Under the pieces are notes generated by a model. The model ran no database searches, was not told the origin of the DNA, and saw nothing but the letters and a program-made list of their open reading frames with translations. Shown here piece after piece: positions 43,268 to 53,420 of a DNA stretch of 64,000 bases. The position numbers were made by a program, and so were the translations under genes. Source of the stretch: Streptomyces toxytricini (GTDB taxonomy: Bacteria; Actinomycetota; Actinomycetes; Streptomycetales; Streptomycetaceae); NCBI RefSeq assembly GCF_014649915.1, contig NZ_BMTY01000004.1:123624-187623 (forward strand), given 5' to 3'. Numbering within the stretch: the first letter of the stretch is position 1; every line of letters starts with the position of its first letter.

Positions 43268-45097
43268 GTGAGCGCCCTGGCCGACCGCACCGACGACCGC
43301 TGGGACGACGGCCTGATCGCCCGCTCCCGCCCCGTCCCCGGCGAACCGGACGACGACGACGGCGACGAGGGCGACGACGCGCTCGTCCGCGCCCTGTCCG
43401 GCGCCGGCAGCGACGGCGGCCGCACCCCGCCGCCCCCGCTCAGCCCCGAGGCACAGGCCCTGCGCTCCCGCCTGGAGGCGCTGCGCCAGCTCGTCGCGCT
43501 CTCCCGGACCCGGCTCGACGGCCAGACCCTCGCGGAGGCCGGGCGCGTGCTGGACGAGGCGGCCGCACGGCGGGGGCTGTCCGCGCAGCACACCGTCGTC
43601 GCGATCGCCGGAGCCACCGGAAGCGGAAAGTCCACCCTCTTCAACGCCCTCGCCGGAGTGCAGATCTCCGAGACCGGTCTGCGCCGGCCCACCACCGCCG
43701 CCCCCATCGCGTGCAGTTGGTCCGACGGCGCGGCCGGCCTGCTGGACCGGCTGGAGATCCCCGGCCGGCTGCGGCGCCGCCCCCGCGAGACACCCGAGGC
43801 GGAGGCGCTGCGCGGCCTCGTGCTGGTGGACCTGCCCGACCTGGACTCGGCGCTGGGCGCCCACCGCGACCACGTCGACCGCGTCCTCGCCCTCGTCGAC
43901 GCCGTCGTGTGGGTCGTCGACCCGGAGAAGTACGCGGACGCCGTCCTCCACGAGCGGTACCTGCGGCCGCTCGCCGGGCACGCCGAGGTGACCTTCGTCG
44001 TGCTCAACCAGGTCGACCGGCTGCCCGGCGAGGCCGCCGACCTCGTCCTCGACGACCTGCGCAGGCTGCTCGACGAGGACGGCATCGCCCTCGGCGAGCA
44101 CGACGAGCCCGGCGCGACCGTCCTCGGACTGTCCGCTCTCACCGGCGAGGGCGTCGGGGAGCTGCGCGAGCTGCTCGGCCAGTTCACGCAGGAGCGCGGC
44201 GCGGCCACCCGGCGCATCTCCGCCGACGTCGACCGCGCCGCCGGACGGATGCGGCCCCTGTACGTGGCCGGAGGCCACCCGGGGGCGGAGATCTCGCAGC
44301 CGGCGCGCGCCGAGTTCGAGGACCGGCTTGCGGAGGCGGTCGGGGCGAGCGCGGCCGGCCTCGCCGCCGAACGGGCCTGGCGGCGCAACGCCGGGAAGGC
44401 GTGCGGGACGCCCTGGCTGCGGCTGTGGCGCTGGTACGAGAACAGGCGTGCCCCGCGCACACTGTCCGGGCTCGCCGCGCTGGCGGCCATCGGCGGGCGG
44501 GGCGCGGCCCAGGCCGGGGAGCCGCAGTCGCAGGCCGAGGCGGAGGTGACGGCCCGGCAGCGGGTGGAGCAGGCGGTCCGGGCGGTCGCCGACGCCGCGG
44601 CGGCGGGACTGCCCGAGCCGTGGGCGCAGGCGGTGCGGGAGACCGCGGTGCGGGGCGGGGAGCAGCTCCCGGAGATGCTGGACGAGGTCGCGCTGACGCT
44701 GGGGCCGGCCGCTGCGCCGCCCGGTGCGAAGCCGCCGCGGCCCGCCTGGTGGCCGGCGGCGGTGCTCGCTCAGGCGGCAATGACGCTCCTTCAGATCTAT
44801 GGCGGATTGTGGTTGGTGGGTCAGATCGCGGGGGTGCTGCCGCCGCACCTGCTTCCGCCGGTGCTGCTGATGTCGTCGGGCATCGTCGGCGGGCCGCTGG
44901 TGGAGTGGGCCTGCTCCCTCGCGGCCCGCGGACCCGCGCGGAGGTACGGGCAGGACGCGGAGCGGAGGCTGCGGCAGGCCGCGGCCGGATGCGGGCGGGC
45001 GCGGGTGCTGGAGCCGGTGGCCGCGGAGCTCCTGCGGTACCGGGAGGTGCGCGAGCAGTACGCGGCGGTGGCGAGGTTGTCCACATCCCGCCCGTAA
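43268..45097 (+). CDS. dynB: Dynamin-like GTPase DynB, membrane-bound
   Basis: A 609-aa GTPase with P-loop AGATGSGKST (about 114-123), switch II LVDLPDLDSAL and G4 motif LNQVD. Between the GTPase and C-terminal domain are two membrane segments (AVLAQAAMTLLQIYGGLWLVG and LLPPVLLMSSGIVGGPLVEW, about 500-545), which anchor it at the membrane. An acidic tract (PDDDDGDEGDDA) lies near the N-terminus. It acts with DynA in sporulation-specific cell division. The gap from dynA is 4 bp, so translation is coupled. The GTG start has GGAGAGG upstream. Confidence 0.83.
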   Translation: MSALADRTDDRWDDGLIARSRPVPGEPDDDDGDEGDDALVRALSGAGSDGGRTPPPPLSPEAQALRSRLEALRQLVALSRTRLDGQTLAEAGRVLDEAAARRGLSAQHTVVAIAGATGSGKSTLFNALAGVQISETGLRRPTTAAPIACSWSDGAAGLLDRLEIPGRLRRRPRETPEAEALRGLVLVDLPDLDSALGAHRDHVDRVLALVDAVVWVVDPEKYADAVLHERYLRPLAGHAEVTFVVLNQVDRLPGEAADLVLDDLRRLLDEDGIALGEHDEPGATVLGLSALTGEGVGELRELLGQFTQERGAATRRISADVDRAAGRMRPLYVAGGHPGAEISQPARAEFEDRLAEAVGASAAGLAAERAWRRNAGKACGTPWLRLWRWYENRRAPRTLSGLAALAAIGGRGAAQAGEPQSQAEAEVTARQRVEQAVRAVADAAAAGLPEPWAQAVRETAVRGGEQLPEMLDEVALTLGPAAAPPGAKPPRPAWWPAAVLAQAAMTLLQIYGGLWLVGQIAGVLPPHLLPPVLLMSSGIVGGPLVEWACSLAARGPARRYGQDAERRLRQAAAGCGRARVLEPVAAELLRYREVREQYAAVARLSTSRP

Positions 45098-45190
45098 TCC
45101 ACAGGCACAAGCGGAATTTGGGGGTCCGGGCGAGTCTGGTCGTGCCCGTGCGGAAAGGCCGCGCGGGCACGACGAGGGGAGGCGGCCGCC

Positions 45191-45598
45191 GTGAACGACA
45201 CCCTGGTGACGCTCGTGGGTTGCGTGGCCACGCAGATCGACTACAAGGAAACCGCGAACGGGCCGTCCGCACGGTTCCGATTCGCCGTCACACCCAGGTA
45301 TTTCGACCGTCGGAAAGACGCCTGGACGGACGGGACCACCAGCTTCTACACGGTGTGGGCCCGGCGCACGCTCGCAGTCAACCTGACCGGTTCCGTTTCG
45401 GTCGGGGAGCCGCTCGTCGTGCACGGCCGGCTGCGGGTGCGGGACGACCCGCCCGACGCGGAGGGCAACCGCTGGTTCTCGGCGGAGATCGACGCGACCG
45501 CCATCGGGCACGACCTCAACCGCGGCACCGCCGCGTTCCGCCGGATCACCAGGGCCGAACCGGCGCTGATGGCCTCTCAGAAGGCGGCGGTGGTCTGA
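45191..45598 (+). CDS. ssbB: Single-stranded DNA-binding protein paralogue (SsbB-type)
   Basis: A 135-aa OB-fold protein: N-terminal strand DTLVTLVGCVATQI, core FRFAVTPRYFDR, TSFYTVWARRTLAVNL, and GEPLVVHGRLRVRDD. It lacks the acidic DDEIPF-type tail of the main SSB, so it would not recruit the usual replication partners. Streptomyces SsbB paralogues of this size are linked to chromosome segregation during sporulation. Its position 94 bp after dynB places it with the sporulation septation genes and supports that role. Confidence 0.83.
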   Translation: MNDTLVTLVGCVATQIDYKETANGPSARFRFAVTPRYFDRRKDAWTDGTTSFYTVWARRTLAVNLTGSVSVGEPLVVHGRLRVRDDPPDAEGNRWFSAEIDATAIGHDLNRGTAAFRRITRAEPALMASQKAAVV

Positions 45599-45666
45599 GT
45601 GTTCGAGGAGGCTAGGATTCCCCGGTACTCACGGGCACCTGGGTCTTTGGCCCGAAGGGGAAGACT

Positions 45667-46992
45667 GTGTCGATTGGCGTTCCCGCATTCTCCGCTTCAT
45701 ATTCCGCTTCCGCTGCTGCGGCTGGTCCGCCGCCTGAACGGCTGCCTGCCGCGCCCCGCGCAGCGGCTCCGGCAGCGGGCCCCGCTGCCGCCCGCTCCCC
45801 GAGACCCGGCGGCGAAGCAGCCCCCGCGGCGGGGCGCGCCGCCGCGCGCCGCCCGCTGGCCGCCGCGCTGCTCGCCGCGGCCCTCACCGCGGCGCCCGGA
45901 GCCCGCGCGGCCGCCGACACCGGCTCCGGCATGCCCGCGCCCCGGACCCAGGAGGGCGCCGGCGCCGTCCTGGACGGACTCAAGACGTACGGACAGGCGG
46001 TCCTGCGCGCCCCCGACGGCTCGGTCCGGCAGATCCCGGCCGGGCTCTACGAGATGCGGGTCGACGGCGGCGGCACCCTCCAGACGTACGGGGTCGGGGT
46101 GGCCGGCCACGCCCAGCCCCGCACCCGCTACACCGAGAGCGCCTGGGGCGGCAGCCCCCTGGCCGGGAACGCCGAAGCGGGCCGCATCCGCTGGGTCCTG
46201 GAGCACTCCTACCCGCAGCTGAACGACCTCGCCGGACTCGCCAAGGCCGCCGGCGCCGCCGCGCTCACCGCGGAGAGCGCGGCGGCCGGCACCCAGGTGG
46301 CGATCTGGCGGCTCGCCGACGGCGCGAACGTCGAAGCGGCCGACCCGGCCGCCGAGAAGCTCGCCGACTACCTCCAGCGGTCCGCCGGCCGAATGCCCGA
46401 GCCGCCGGCCTCCCTCGGACTGGACCCGGGCAGCGTGACCGGCCCGGTCGGCAGCCGCATCGGCCCGGTCACGGTCCGCACGGGCGCCCAGAGCGTGTCC
46501 GTCACCCCCGACGCGGCGGCCGTCGCGATGGGCGTGCGCATCGTGGACGCCGAGGGCAAGCCGGTCACGGCCGCCGCCAACGGCAGCCGGCTGTACTTCG
46601 AGGTGCCCGTCGGCACCCCGGACGGGACCGCCTCCGTCACCGTGCAGGGCTCGACGAAGGTGCCGGTCGGGCGCGTCTTCACCAGCGGCCTGCCGACCCA
46701 GGCCCAGATCGTCGCCGGCTCCAGCGCCTCCGCCGTCACCGCGCAGGCCACGGCGCTCTGGCCGCAGGCCGTCGTCACCGAGGCCGGCGCCGCCGGCGAC
46801 ACGACCGTGCCCGCCGCGGCCGCGGCGGCCGGCTCCGCCGAACCCACCCCGGAGGAGGAGCGCCTGGCCACCAGCGGCAGCTCCGCCGCCACCCCGGTGA
46901 TCGCCTCGCTGGCGGTGGGCCTGGTGGTCCTCGGCGGCCTGGTCGTCCTCCTGGCCCGCAAGCGGCCGCTGGAGGAGGAAGACGGGGCGTAG
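45667..46992 (+). CDS. Surface protein with a degenerate thioester (TQXA) domain and C-terminal anchor
   Basis: A 441-aa exported protein. A long Ala/Pro-rich leader (1-58) precedes a signal core (RRPLAAALLAAALTAAPGA). Residues about 95-235 match a TQXA/thioester domain, with WVLEHSYPQLNDLAGLAKAAG and the second motif GTQVAIWRLADG (Gln210) intact. The partner cysteine, expected in LQTYC, is Gly142 (LQTYGVG), so the internal thioester cannot form. The C-terminus has a sortase-like layout, but the motif reads LATSG (400-404) rather than LAxTG, followed by a helix and KRPLEEE. It looks like a paralogue that lost covalent adhesion. The GTG start has AAGGGGA upstream. Confidence 0.8.
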   Translation: MSIGVPAFSASYSASAAAAGPPPERLPAAPRAAAPAAGPAAARSPRPGGEAAPAAGRAAARRPLAAALLAAALTAAPGARAAADTGSGMPAPRTQEGAGAVLDGLKTYGQAVLRAPDGSVRQIPAGLYEMRVDGGGTLQTYGVGVAGHAQPRTRYTESAWGGSPLAGNAEAGRIRWVLEHSYPQLNDLAGLAKAAGAAALTAESAAAGTQVAIWRLADGANVEAADPAAEKLADYLQRSAGRMPEPPASLGLDPGSVTGPVGSRIGPVTVRTGAQSVSVTPDAAAVAMGVRIVDAEGKPVTAAANGSRLYFEVPVGTPDGTASVTVQGSTKVPVGRVFTSGLPTQAQIVAGSSASAVTAQATALWPQAVVTEAGAAGDTTVPAAAAAAGSAEPTPEEERLATSGSSAATPVIASLAVGLVVLGGLVVLLARKRPLEEEDGA

Positions 46993-47009
46993 GGGCGCCC
47001 GGCCGACAC

Positions 47010-47032
47010 GGCCGCACCCGACGGGTGCGGCC
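47010..47032. terminator. Hairpin after the thioester-domain gene
   Basis: GGCCGCACCC and GGGTGCGGCC form a perfect 10-bp stem around GAC, 18 bp past the stop codon. No T-tract follows. Confidence 0.6.
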
Positions 47033-47167
47033 GCCGGGCGCGGCCGCCGGTTGGCGGGCCGGGCTCGGGGCCGCCGCAGGGGACAGCCGCCGGCCGTGGG
47101 TCCGCTGGACGGGGGCTGCGGGTCGGCGGACCGGTTCCCGGCGGGTGCGCCGGGGTAAGCGCGTGGG

Positions 47168-48787
47168 GTGGCGGATCACGAGATGACCTTGCAAGGGACC
47201 GCAGCGCGCTGGGACCGGGCGCTGTTCGACGCGGTGGCACGGCGCCACTGGCCGGGAGCGGAGCGGGTGCTGCCGCGCCTCGGGCGGGCCGCCAACCACG
47301 GGGTGCTGTGGGGAGCAACCGCCCTCGCGATCGCCGCGTTCGGCTCGGCGCCCGCCCGCAAGGCGGCGCTCCGGGCGAGCGCCTCCCTGGCGCTGGCCTC
47401 GGCGACGATCAACACCATCGGCAAGTGGTCCGTACGCCGGCCGCGGCCCCTGCTGGACGGGGTGCCTGCGGTGCGGCAGCTCTCCCGGCAGCCGCAGACG
47501 ACGTCCTTCCCGTCCGGGCACTCGGCGTCCGCGTTCGCGTTCGCCACCGGGCTCGCGCTGCACGCGCCCGCCTTGGGCGCGGCGGTGGCCCCCGTCGCCG
47601 CGTCCGTGGCGTTCTCCCGGGTCTACACGGGGGTGCACTACCCGTCCGACGTGGCCGCCGGCGCGGCCCTCGGCGTGGCCGCGGGGTTCGCCGTCCGCCG
47701 CATCGCGCAGCGGCTGGAGGGCGCGCGGGCCGTCCCCGGCGACGAGCCGGATGCCGTCGACGCGCCCGCCCTGCCCGACGGGGAGGGGCTCGTGGTGGTC
47801 GTCAACGCAGGGTCCGGGTCCGCCGCCGCGGCGGGGCTCGACGTACTGCGGGACCGGCTGCCCAAGGCGGAGGTCGTCGAATGCGACGGCCCCGACCTGC
47901 GGCGCGAGCTGGATGCCGCTGCAGGCAGGGCCGCCGTACTCGGGGTGTGCGGGGGAGACGGCACGGTGAACGCCGCCGCCACCGCGGCCCTGCAGGCCGG
48001 CCTGCCGCTCGCCGTGTTCCCCGGCGGCACCCTCAACCACTTCGCGCTGGACCTCGGCCTGACCGGAGCCGAGGAGACCTGCCGGGCCATTGCGGAAGGC
48101 CGCGCCGTCAAGGTCGGCGTCGGCCGCTTCACCCCCGGCCCCGAGCCGGTCGAGCCGGTCGGACGGGACGAGCCGGCAGCCGCCGCCGATGCAGGCCCGG
48201 GGGCCGCGGGCGGGCCCCTTGCGGCCGTTGCCGCCGGCCTCGACCCGGTGGTGGCAGACGGCTACGACCCGGTCGCCGCTTCCGGCTCCGCAAGTCCCGG
48301 GTACTTCCTCAACACCTTCAGCATCGGCGCGTATCCGGAGCTGCTGCGGCACCGGCTGCACTGGGCGCCCCGCATCGGCGGGGGACCGGCCATGGTTCTG
48401 GCGGCCTGGCGCGTGCTGCGTACGCAGCGGCCCGTGCGGCTGCGGCTCGCAGGCCGGCCGCGGAACGTCTGGCTGCTGTTCGCGGGGAACGGCACCTACC
48501 ACGGCACCGGCGCCGCCCCGCGGCGCCGCGACAGCCTCGCCGAGGCTCTGCTCGACGTGCGACTCGTACACGGCGGCGGCAGGCCCGGCCCGCGGCTCCT
48601 CGCCGCCGCGTTCGCCGGGCCGCTCTCCCGGTCCCCCGTCCACACCGCGACCCGCCTGGCGCACCTGCGCATCGACGACGTCCCGCCCGGCACCCCGCTG
48701 GCGTACGACGGCGAGTACGCCCGCGCGCCGCGGTCCCTGGTCGTCGACACCCTCCCGCACGCCCTGACCGTCTACCGCCACAGCTGA
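47168..48787 (+). CDS. PAP2 phosphatase fused to a diacylglycerol/lipid kinase catalytic domain
   Basis: A 539-aa two-domain protein. The N-terminal membrane PAP2 domain has all three motifs: KWSVRRPRP (about 87-95), PSGHSAS (about 115) and SRVYTGVHYPSDV (about 150-162). The C-terminal domain is a DAGK/LCB5 lipid kinase with NAGSGS, CGGDGTVNAAA (about 260), and FPGGTLNHFALDLG. A Gly/Ala/Pro-rich insertion of about 50 residues (GPEPVEPVGRDEPAAAADAG onward) splits the kinase. One protein thus holds opposing phosphatase and kinase activities for lipids such as undecaprenyl or phosphatidic acid. The fusion is known in actinobacteria; the substrate is not established here. Confidence 0.87.
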   Translation: MADHEMTLQGTAARWDRALFDAVARRHWPGAERVLPRLGRAANHGVLWGATALAIAAFGSAPARKAALRASASLALASATINTIGKWSVRRPRPLLDGVPAVRQLSRQPQTTSFPSGHSASAFAFATGLALHAPALGAAVAPVAASVAFSRVYTGVHYPSDVAAGAALGVAAGFAVRRIAQRLEGARAVPGDEPDAVDAPALPDGEGLVVVVNAGSGSAAAAGLDVLRDRLPKAEVVECDGPDLRRELDAAAGRAAVLGVCGGDGTVNAAATAALQAGLPLAVFPGGTLNHFALDLGLTGAEETCRAIAEGRAVKVGVGRFTPGPEPVEPVGRDEPAAAADAGPGAAGGPLAAVAAGLDPVVADGYDPVAASGSASPGYFLNTFSIGAYPELLRHRLHWAPRIGGGPAMVLAAWRVLRTQRPVRLRLAGRPRNVWLLFAGNGTYHGTGAAPRRRDSLAEALLDVRLVHGGGRPGPRLLAAAFAGPLSRSPVHTATRLAHLRIDDVPPGTPLAYDGEYARAPRSLVVDTLPHALTVYRHS

Positions 48788-48868
48788 CCGGCCGGCCCGG
48801 GCCTCTCGCCGCCGCCGTGCCGGTGCGGCTGCCGGGGGCCGGCGGGCCGTTGTTCCCGGGCCGGCCGG
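48788..48868. terminator. Long inverted repeat between the PAP2-kinase gene and ettA
   Basis: A perfect 14-bp arm CCGGCCGGCCCGGG at 48788-48801 pairs with CCCGGGCCGGCCGG at 48855-48868 across 53 bp. It begins with the first base after the upstream stop codon. The intervening sequence is itself GC-rich and could form a branched structure. It most likely ends transcription before ettA. Confidence 0.55.
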
Positions 48869-48958
48869 GGGCTCCGGGGCCACTGGTTTCCGCCTCGGGG
48901 TGGACGGCTGGCAAGATGGGGTGTATCTGCCCATCATCGATCTGCCGGACGGTTTCTC

Positions 48959-50623
<1,665 letters not shown>

Positions 50624-50631
50624 TACCGGCC

Positions 50632-51105
50632 ATGGCCAGACACCACTACCGGTGCCCGCTGCGCTGGGCGGACATGGACGCCTTCGGGCACGTCAACAAC
50701 GTCGTCTTCCTCCGCTACCTGGAGGAGGCGCGCATCGACTTCATGTTCCGCCTGGCGCCGGGCGAGGGCAGCGACTCGTTCACCGGCGGCTCCGTCGTCG
50801 CCCGGCACGAGATCGACTACAAGCTGCCCCTCGTGCACCGGCACGAGCCGGTGCTCATCGAGTCCTGGGTGACCCGCATCGGCGCCGCGTCCCTGACCAT
50901 CCGCTACGAGGTCAAGGACGAGGCGACCGAGGACCGGCCCGAGACCGTGTACGTGCGCGCCGAGACCGTGGTGGTGCCCTACAACCTCGCCGAGGGGCGG
51001 CCGCGCCGCATCACGGACGAGGAGCGGTCCTTCCTGGAGGAGTACCTCGACGAGCCGGCGCCGAGGGACAAGGCGAAGGCATCCGAAGGGCGCCTCGCGG
51101 CATGA
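50632..51105 (+). CDS. Acyl-CoA thioesterase, hotdog fold (4HBT type)
   Basis: A 157-aa hotdog protein. The signature is LRWADMDAFGHVNNVVFLRY, with the catalytic Asp of the 4-hydroxybenzoyl-CoA thioesterase type (Asp16 region) and HVNN following. The YKLPLVHRHEPVLIESW and SLTIRYEVKDE strands complete the fold. It hydrolyses an acyl-CoA; chain preference is unknown. It lies 8 bp after ettA and overlaps the next gene by 4 bp (ATGA), so the three are co-transcribed. Confidence 0.88.
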   Translation: MARHHYRCPLRWADMDAFGHVNNVVFLRYLEEARIDFMFRLAPGEGSDSFTGGSVVARHEIDYKLPLVHRHEPVLIESWVTRIGAASLTIRYEVKDEATEDRPETVYVRAETVVVPYNLAEGRPRRITDEERSFLEEYLDEPAPRDKAKASEGRLAA

Positions 51106-51818
51106 CGGGCCGGCTGCGCTTCGCCGATCCCGGGGAGGCGGCGGACCTCGCCGCCTTCCTGGGCCGGCTGGTGCACTACGACCGCGCCGCCGCGGTCCGC
51201 CTCCAGGCGGGCGGCGGCGCGCTCGCCGTCTTCGGCCGGCCGCCGTCCTTCGACGTGCTGGCCGTGCGCACGGTCCGGCTCGCCGAACCGGTCGCCGCGG
51301 CCCTGGACGTCACCGTCTCCGCCGGCGAACTGCTCGAAGCGGTCGACGAGGACTCCGCGGGCGCCCTGGTGCCCGCCGCCGTCACCGGCCCGCCGTGGGC
51401 CGGAGTGCTGCCGCCCCGCGGCGGCTGGCGGCCCGTGCCCGGACTGCCCGGGCCCGAGGCCATGCGGGCCGCCGTGGCCCGCTCCGTCGCCGAGTTCCGG
51501 GCCCGCGACGAGGCCCTCCCCCCGCAGCACCGGACCCGGTCCGAGCGCGACCGCATCGGCCGCGACATCTGGTCCCGCACGCTCGGCGACACCGAACTCC
51601 CCCTGCGCGCCGTGCACGCCGCGCAGTCCCTGGGCTTCCTGCGCCCCGCCCGCGCCGCGGTCCCGGCCGCCCCCGTAGCGGGCGCCGCCGCGTCCGACGC
51701 GGTCGCGCTGCTGGCCTCCGGGGGCTGGCTGCGGCTGCGCACCCCGTACGGCTCCGTCGCGCTGCGCCGCCCCGGCGCCGCCGACGGGCTCGGCGCCCTC
51801 CAGTTCCGGCCCGTATAG
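51102..51818 (+). CDS. Conserved actinobacterial protein of unknown function
   Basis: A 238-aa protein translated from an ATG overlapping the thioesterase stop. The N-terminal part (LRFADPGEAADLAAFLGRLVHYDRAAAVRLQ to FGRPPSFDVLAVRTVRL) and a central RTRSERDRIGRDIWSRTLGDTELPLRAVHAAQSLGFL are the conserved portions. An Ala/Pro-rich linker divides them from a C-terminal strand region (WLRLRTPYGSVALRR). I have seen this gene downstream of ettA and the thioesterase in Streptomyces but know no function. No signal peptide, membrane segment or catalytic motif is visible. Confidence 0.75.
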   Translation: MTGRLRFADPGEAADLAAFLGRLVHYDRAAAVRLQAGGGALAVFGRPPSFDVLAVRTVRLAEPVAAALDVTVSAGELLEAVDEDSAGALVPAAVTGPPWAGVLPPRGGWRPVPGLPGPEAMRAAVARSVAEFRARDEALPPQHRTRSERDRIGRDIWSRTLGDTELPLRAVHAAQSLGFLRPARAAVPAAPVAGAAASDAVALLASGGWLRLRTPYGSVALRRPGAADGLGALQFRPV

Positions 51819-51842
51819 GCCCCGGCCGGCTGCCGGCTCCCG

Positions 51843-52247
51843 TCAGTCCGCCGTGTTGACCATCGAGGCTGCCGCGTACGTCAGGTAGCGCCACAGCTGT
51901 GCCTCGTGCTCCGGGGCGAGGCCGAGCTCGTCCACCGCCACCCGCATGTGCGCCAGCCAGGCGTCGTGCGCCGCGGAGTCCACCCGGAACGGGGCGTGCC
52001 GCATGCGCAGCCGGGGGTGGCCGCGGTTCTCGCTGTACGTGGTGGGGCCGCCCCAGTACTGCATCAGGAAGAGCGCGAACCGCTCCTCCGCCGGCCCGAG
52101 GTCCTCCTCCGGGTACATCGGACGCAGCAGCGGGTCTTCCGCGACCCCCTGGTAGAAGCGCCGGACCAGACGGCGGAAGGTCTCTTCGCCGCCCACCTGC
52201 TCGTAAAAGGTCTGCTCCTGGACCGTGCCGCGCGGATTCTCATTCAC
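51843..52247 (-). CDS. glbO: Truncated haemoglobin, group II (TrHbO)
   Basis: A 134-aa globin. The haem-binding proximal His is His84 in RMRHAPFRVD, the B10 Tyr is Tyr32 in RFYQGVAEDPLL, and Trp97 in HDAWLAHM is the G8 Trp that marks group II. The YWGGPTTYSENRGHPRLR segment is the group II consensus between the E and F helices. Such proteins bind O2 and may detoxify NO or peroxide. The ATG start follows a purine-rich leader. It converges with the preceding gene and is divergent from the PCMT-like gene. Confidence 0.92.
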   Translation of the reverse strand: MNENPRGTVQEQTFYEQVGGEETFRRLVRRFYQGVAEDPLLRPMYPEEDLGPAEERFALFLMQYWGGPTTYSENRGHPRLRMRHAPFRVDSAAHDAWLAHMRVAVDELGLAPEHEAQLWRYLTYAAASMVNTAD

Positions 52248-52335
52248 CCGACCATCGTCTCAGACGCCCGGACGGAGGACGGAGGTCTTAGGACCAGCGC
52301 TCGCCTCCCGGGGCCGGGCGCAGCACAGTGGACCC

Positions 52336-53394
52336 ATGGGCGCACCAGCACCACATTCCGGATACACCGGCCATTCAAGGCCCCGTACCCGCCGCGCGGC
52401 GCACGCCGTCGAGCAGGAGGGCGCGCGGGACCTGCGCGGGGCGGCGCACGCCGCGCAGGTGCGCGAACTGGCCGCGGCGGGGGTGCTGGACGACCCCGCC
52501 TGGCGGGCGGCCTTCGCGGCGGTGCCCCGGCACGTCTTCGTCCCCTGGTTCTTCACGGGCCGCGGCGCCGGGCACGAGCGGCTGTGGGGCGAGGACCCGG
52601 ACCCGGCCCGCCGCGCCCGCTGGCTGCGCGGGGTGTACAAGGACGCCCCGCTCGCGACGCGGCTGCGCGACGGCGAACTCGTCTCCTCCAGCAGCCAGCC
52701 CTCGCTGATGGCCAAGATGCTCACCGCGCTGGACGTCCGGGACGGGGACCGCGTCCTGGAGATCGGGACGGGCTCCGGCTACAACGCGGCCCTGCTGTGC
52801 CACCGCCTCGGCGACCACCTGGTCACCACGGTCGACCTGGACGAGGAGATCACCGAGTCTGCGCGGGCGCACCTGGCCGCGCTCGGCCACCGGCCGACGG
52901 TCGTCACCGGGGACGGGGCGCGCGGGTGCCCGGCGCGGGCCCCGTACGACCGGATCCTCGTGACGTGCACGCTCCCGCGGATCCCGTACGCGTGGCTCGG
53001 CCAGTGCCGGCCCGGGGCGCGGATCCTCGCCCCCCTGTCGACGGGGCTGATCGCGCTGCGGGTGCGGGACGCGGACTTCGCGGAGGGCCGCTTCCTGCAC
53101 ACCCCCGCCTACTTCGTGCCGCTGCGCGGGGCGGTGGCGCGGGCCGCTGTGGAGACCCCGGGGCAGGGGATCCCGTACGAACTGGTGGAGAACGAGCGCT
53201 TCCAGTTCATGCTCGGGCTGACCGGGGGCGCCCTGCATCCGCGCGAGGCCCTGGACCTGTGGCGGGCGGAGGGGCGGCCGGCCCGGGAGCGCTTCGGGGT
53301 GACGGTTTGCGCCGACGGGCAGTGGGCGTGGCTCGACGACCCCCAGGGCCCCTACGTGTGGCCCCTGGGGGAGGAGGGGGACGCCGGCCGGTGA
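52336..53394 (+). CDS. PCMT-like protein methyltransferase
   Basis: A 352-aa SAM-dependent methyltransferase. Motif I is VLEIGTGSGYNAALL (about 138-152), and SSSQPSLMAKMLTAL upstream is the active-site loop that defines the L-isoaspartate O-methyltransferase family. A C-terminal extension (about 250-352) exceeds the usual 210-aa repair enzyme. Actinobacterial proteins of this type also include methyltransferases of lanthipeptide and graspetide clusters, but no precursor peptide or modification gene is nearby. Repair of isoaspartyl damage is possible but not certain. Confidence 0.82.
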   Translation: MGAPAPHSGYTGHSRPRTRRAAHAVEQEGARDLRGAAHAAQVRELAAAGVLDDPAWRAAFAAVPRHVFVPWFFTGRGAGHERLWGEDPDPARRARWLRGVYKDAPLATRLRDGELVSSSSQPSLMAKMLTALDVRDGDRVLEIGTGSGYNAALLCHRLGDHLVTTVDLDEEITESARAHLAALGHRPTVVTGDGARGCPARAPYDRILVTCTLPRIPYAWLGQCRPGARILAPLSTGLIALRVRDADFAEGRFLHTPAYFVPLRGAVARAAVETPGQGIPYELVENERFQFMLGLTGGALHPREALDLWRAEGRPARERFGVTVCADGQWAWLDDPQGPYVWPLGEEGDAGR

Positions 53395-53398
53395 GCGC

Positions 53399-53420
53399 CG
53401 GCCCCGCCCGGGCGGGGCCG
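53399..53420. terminator. 22-bp palindrome shared by convergent genes
   Basis: CGGCCCCGCCC followed by GGGCGGGGCCG is perfectly self-complementary. It fills the 26-bp gap between the stop codons of the PCMT-like and FHA genes, so it can end transcription from both sides. Confidence 0.7.

Noticed and set aside
52336..53394. Graspetide or lanthipeptide cluster methyltransferase
   Set aside because: No precursor peptide, ATP-grasp ligase or lanthipeptide synthetase is encoded within several kilobases.
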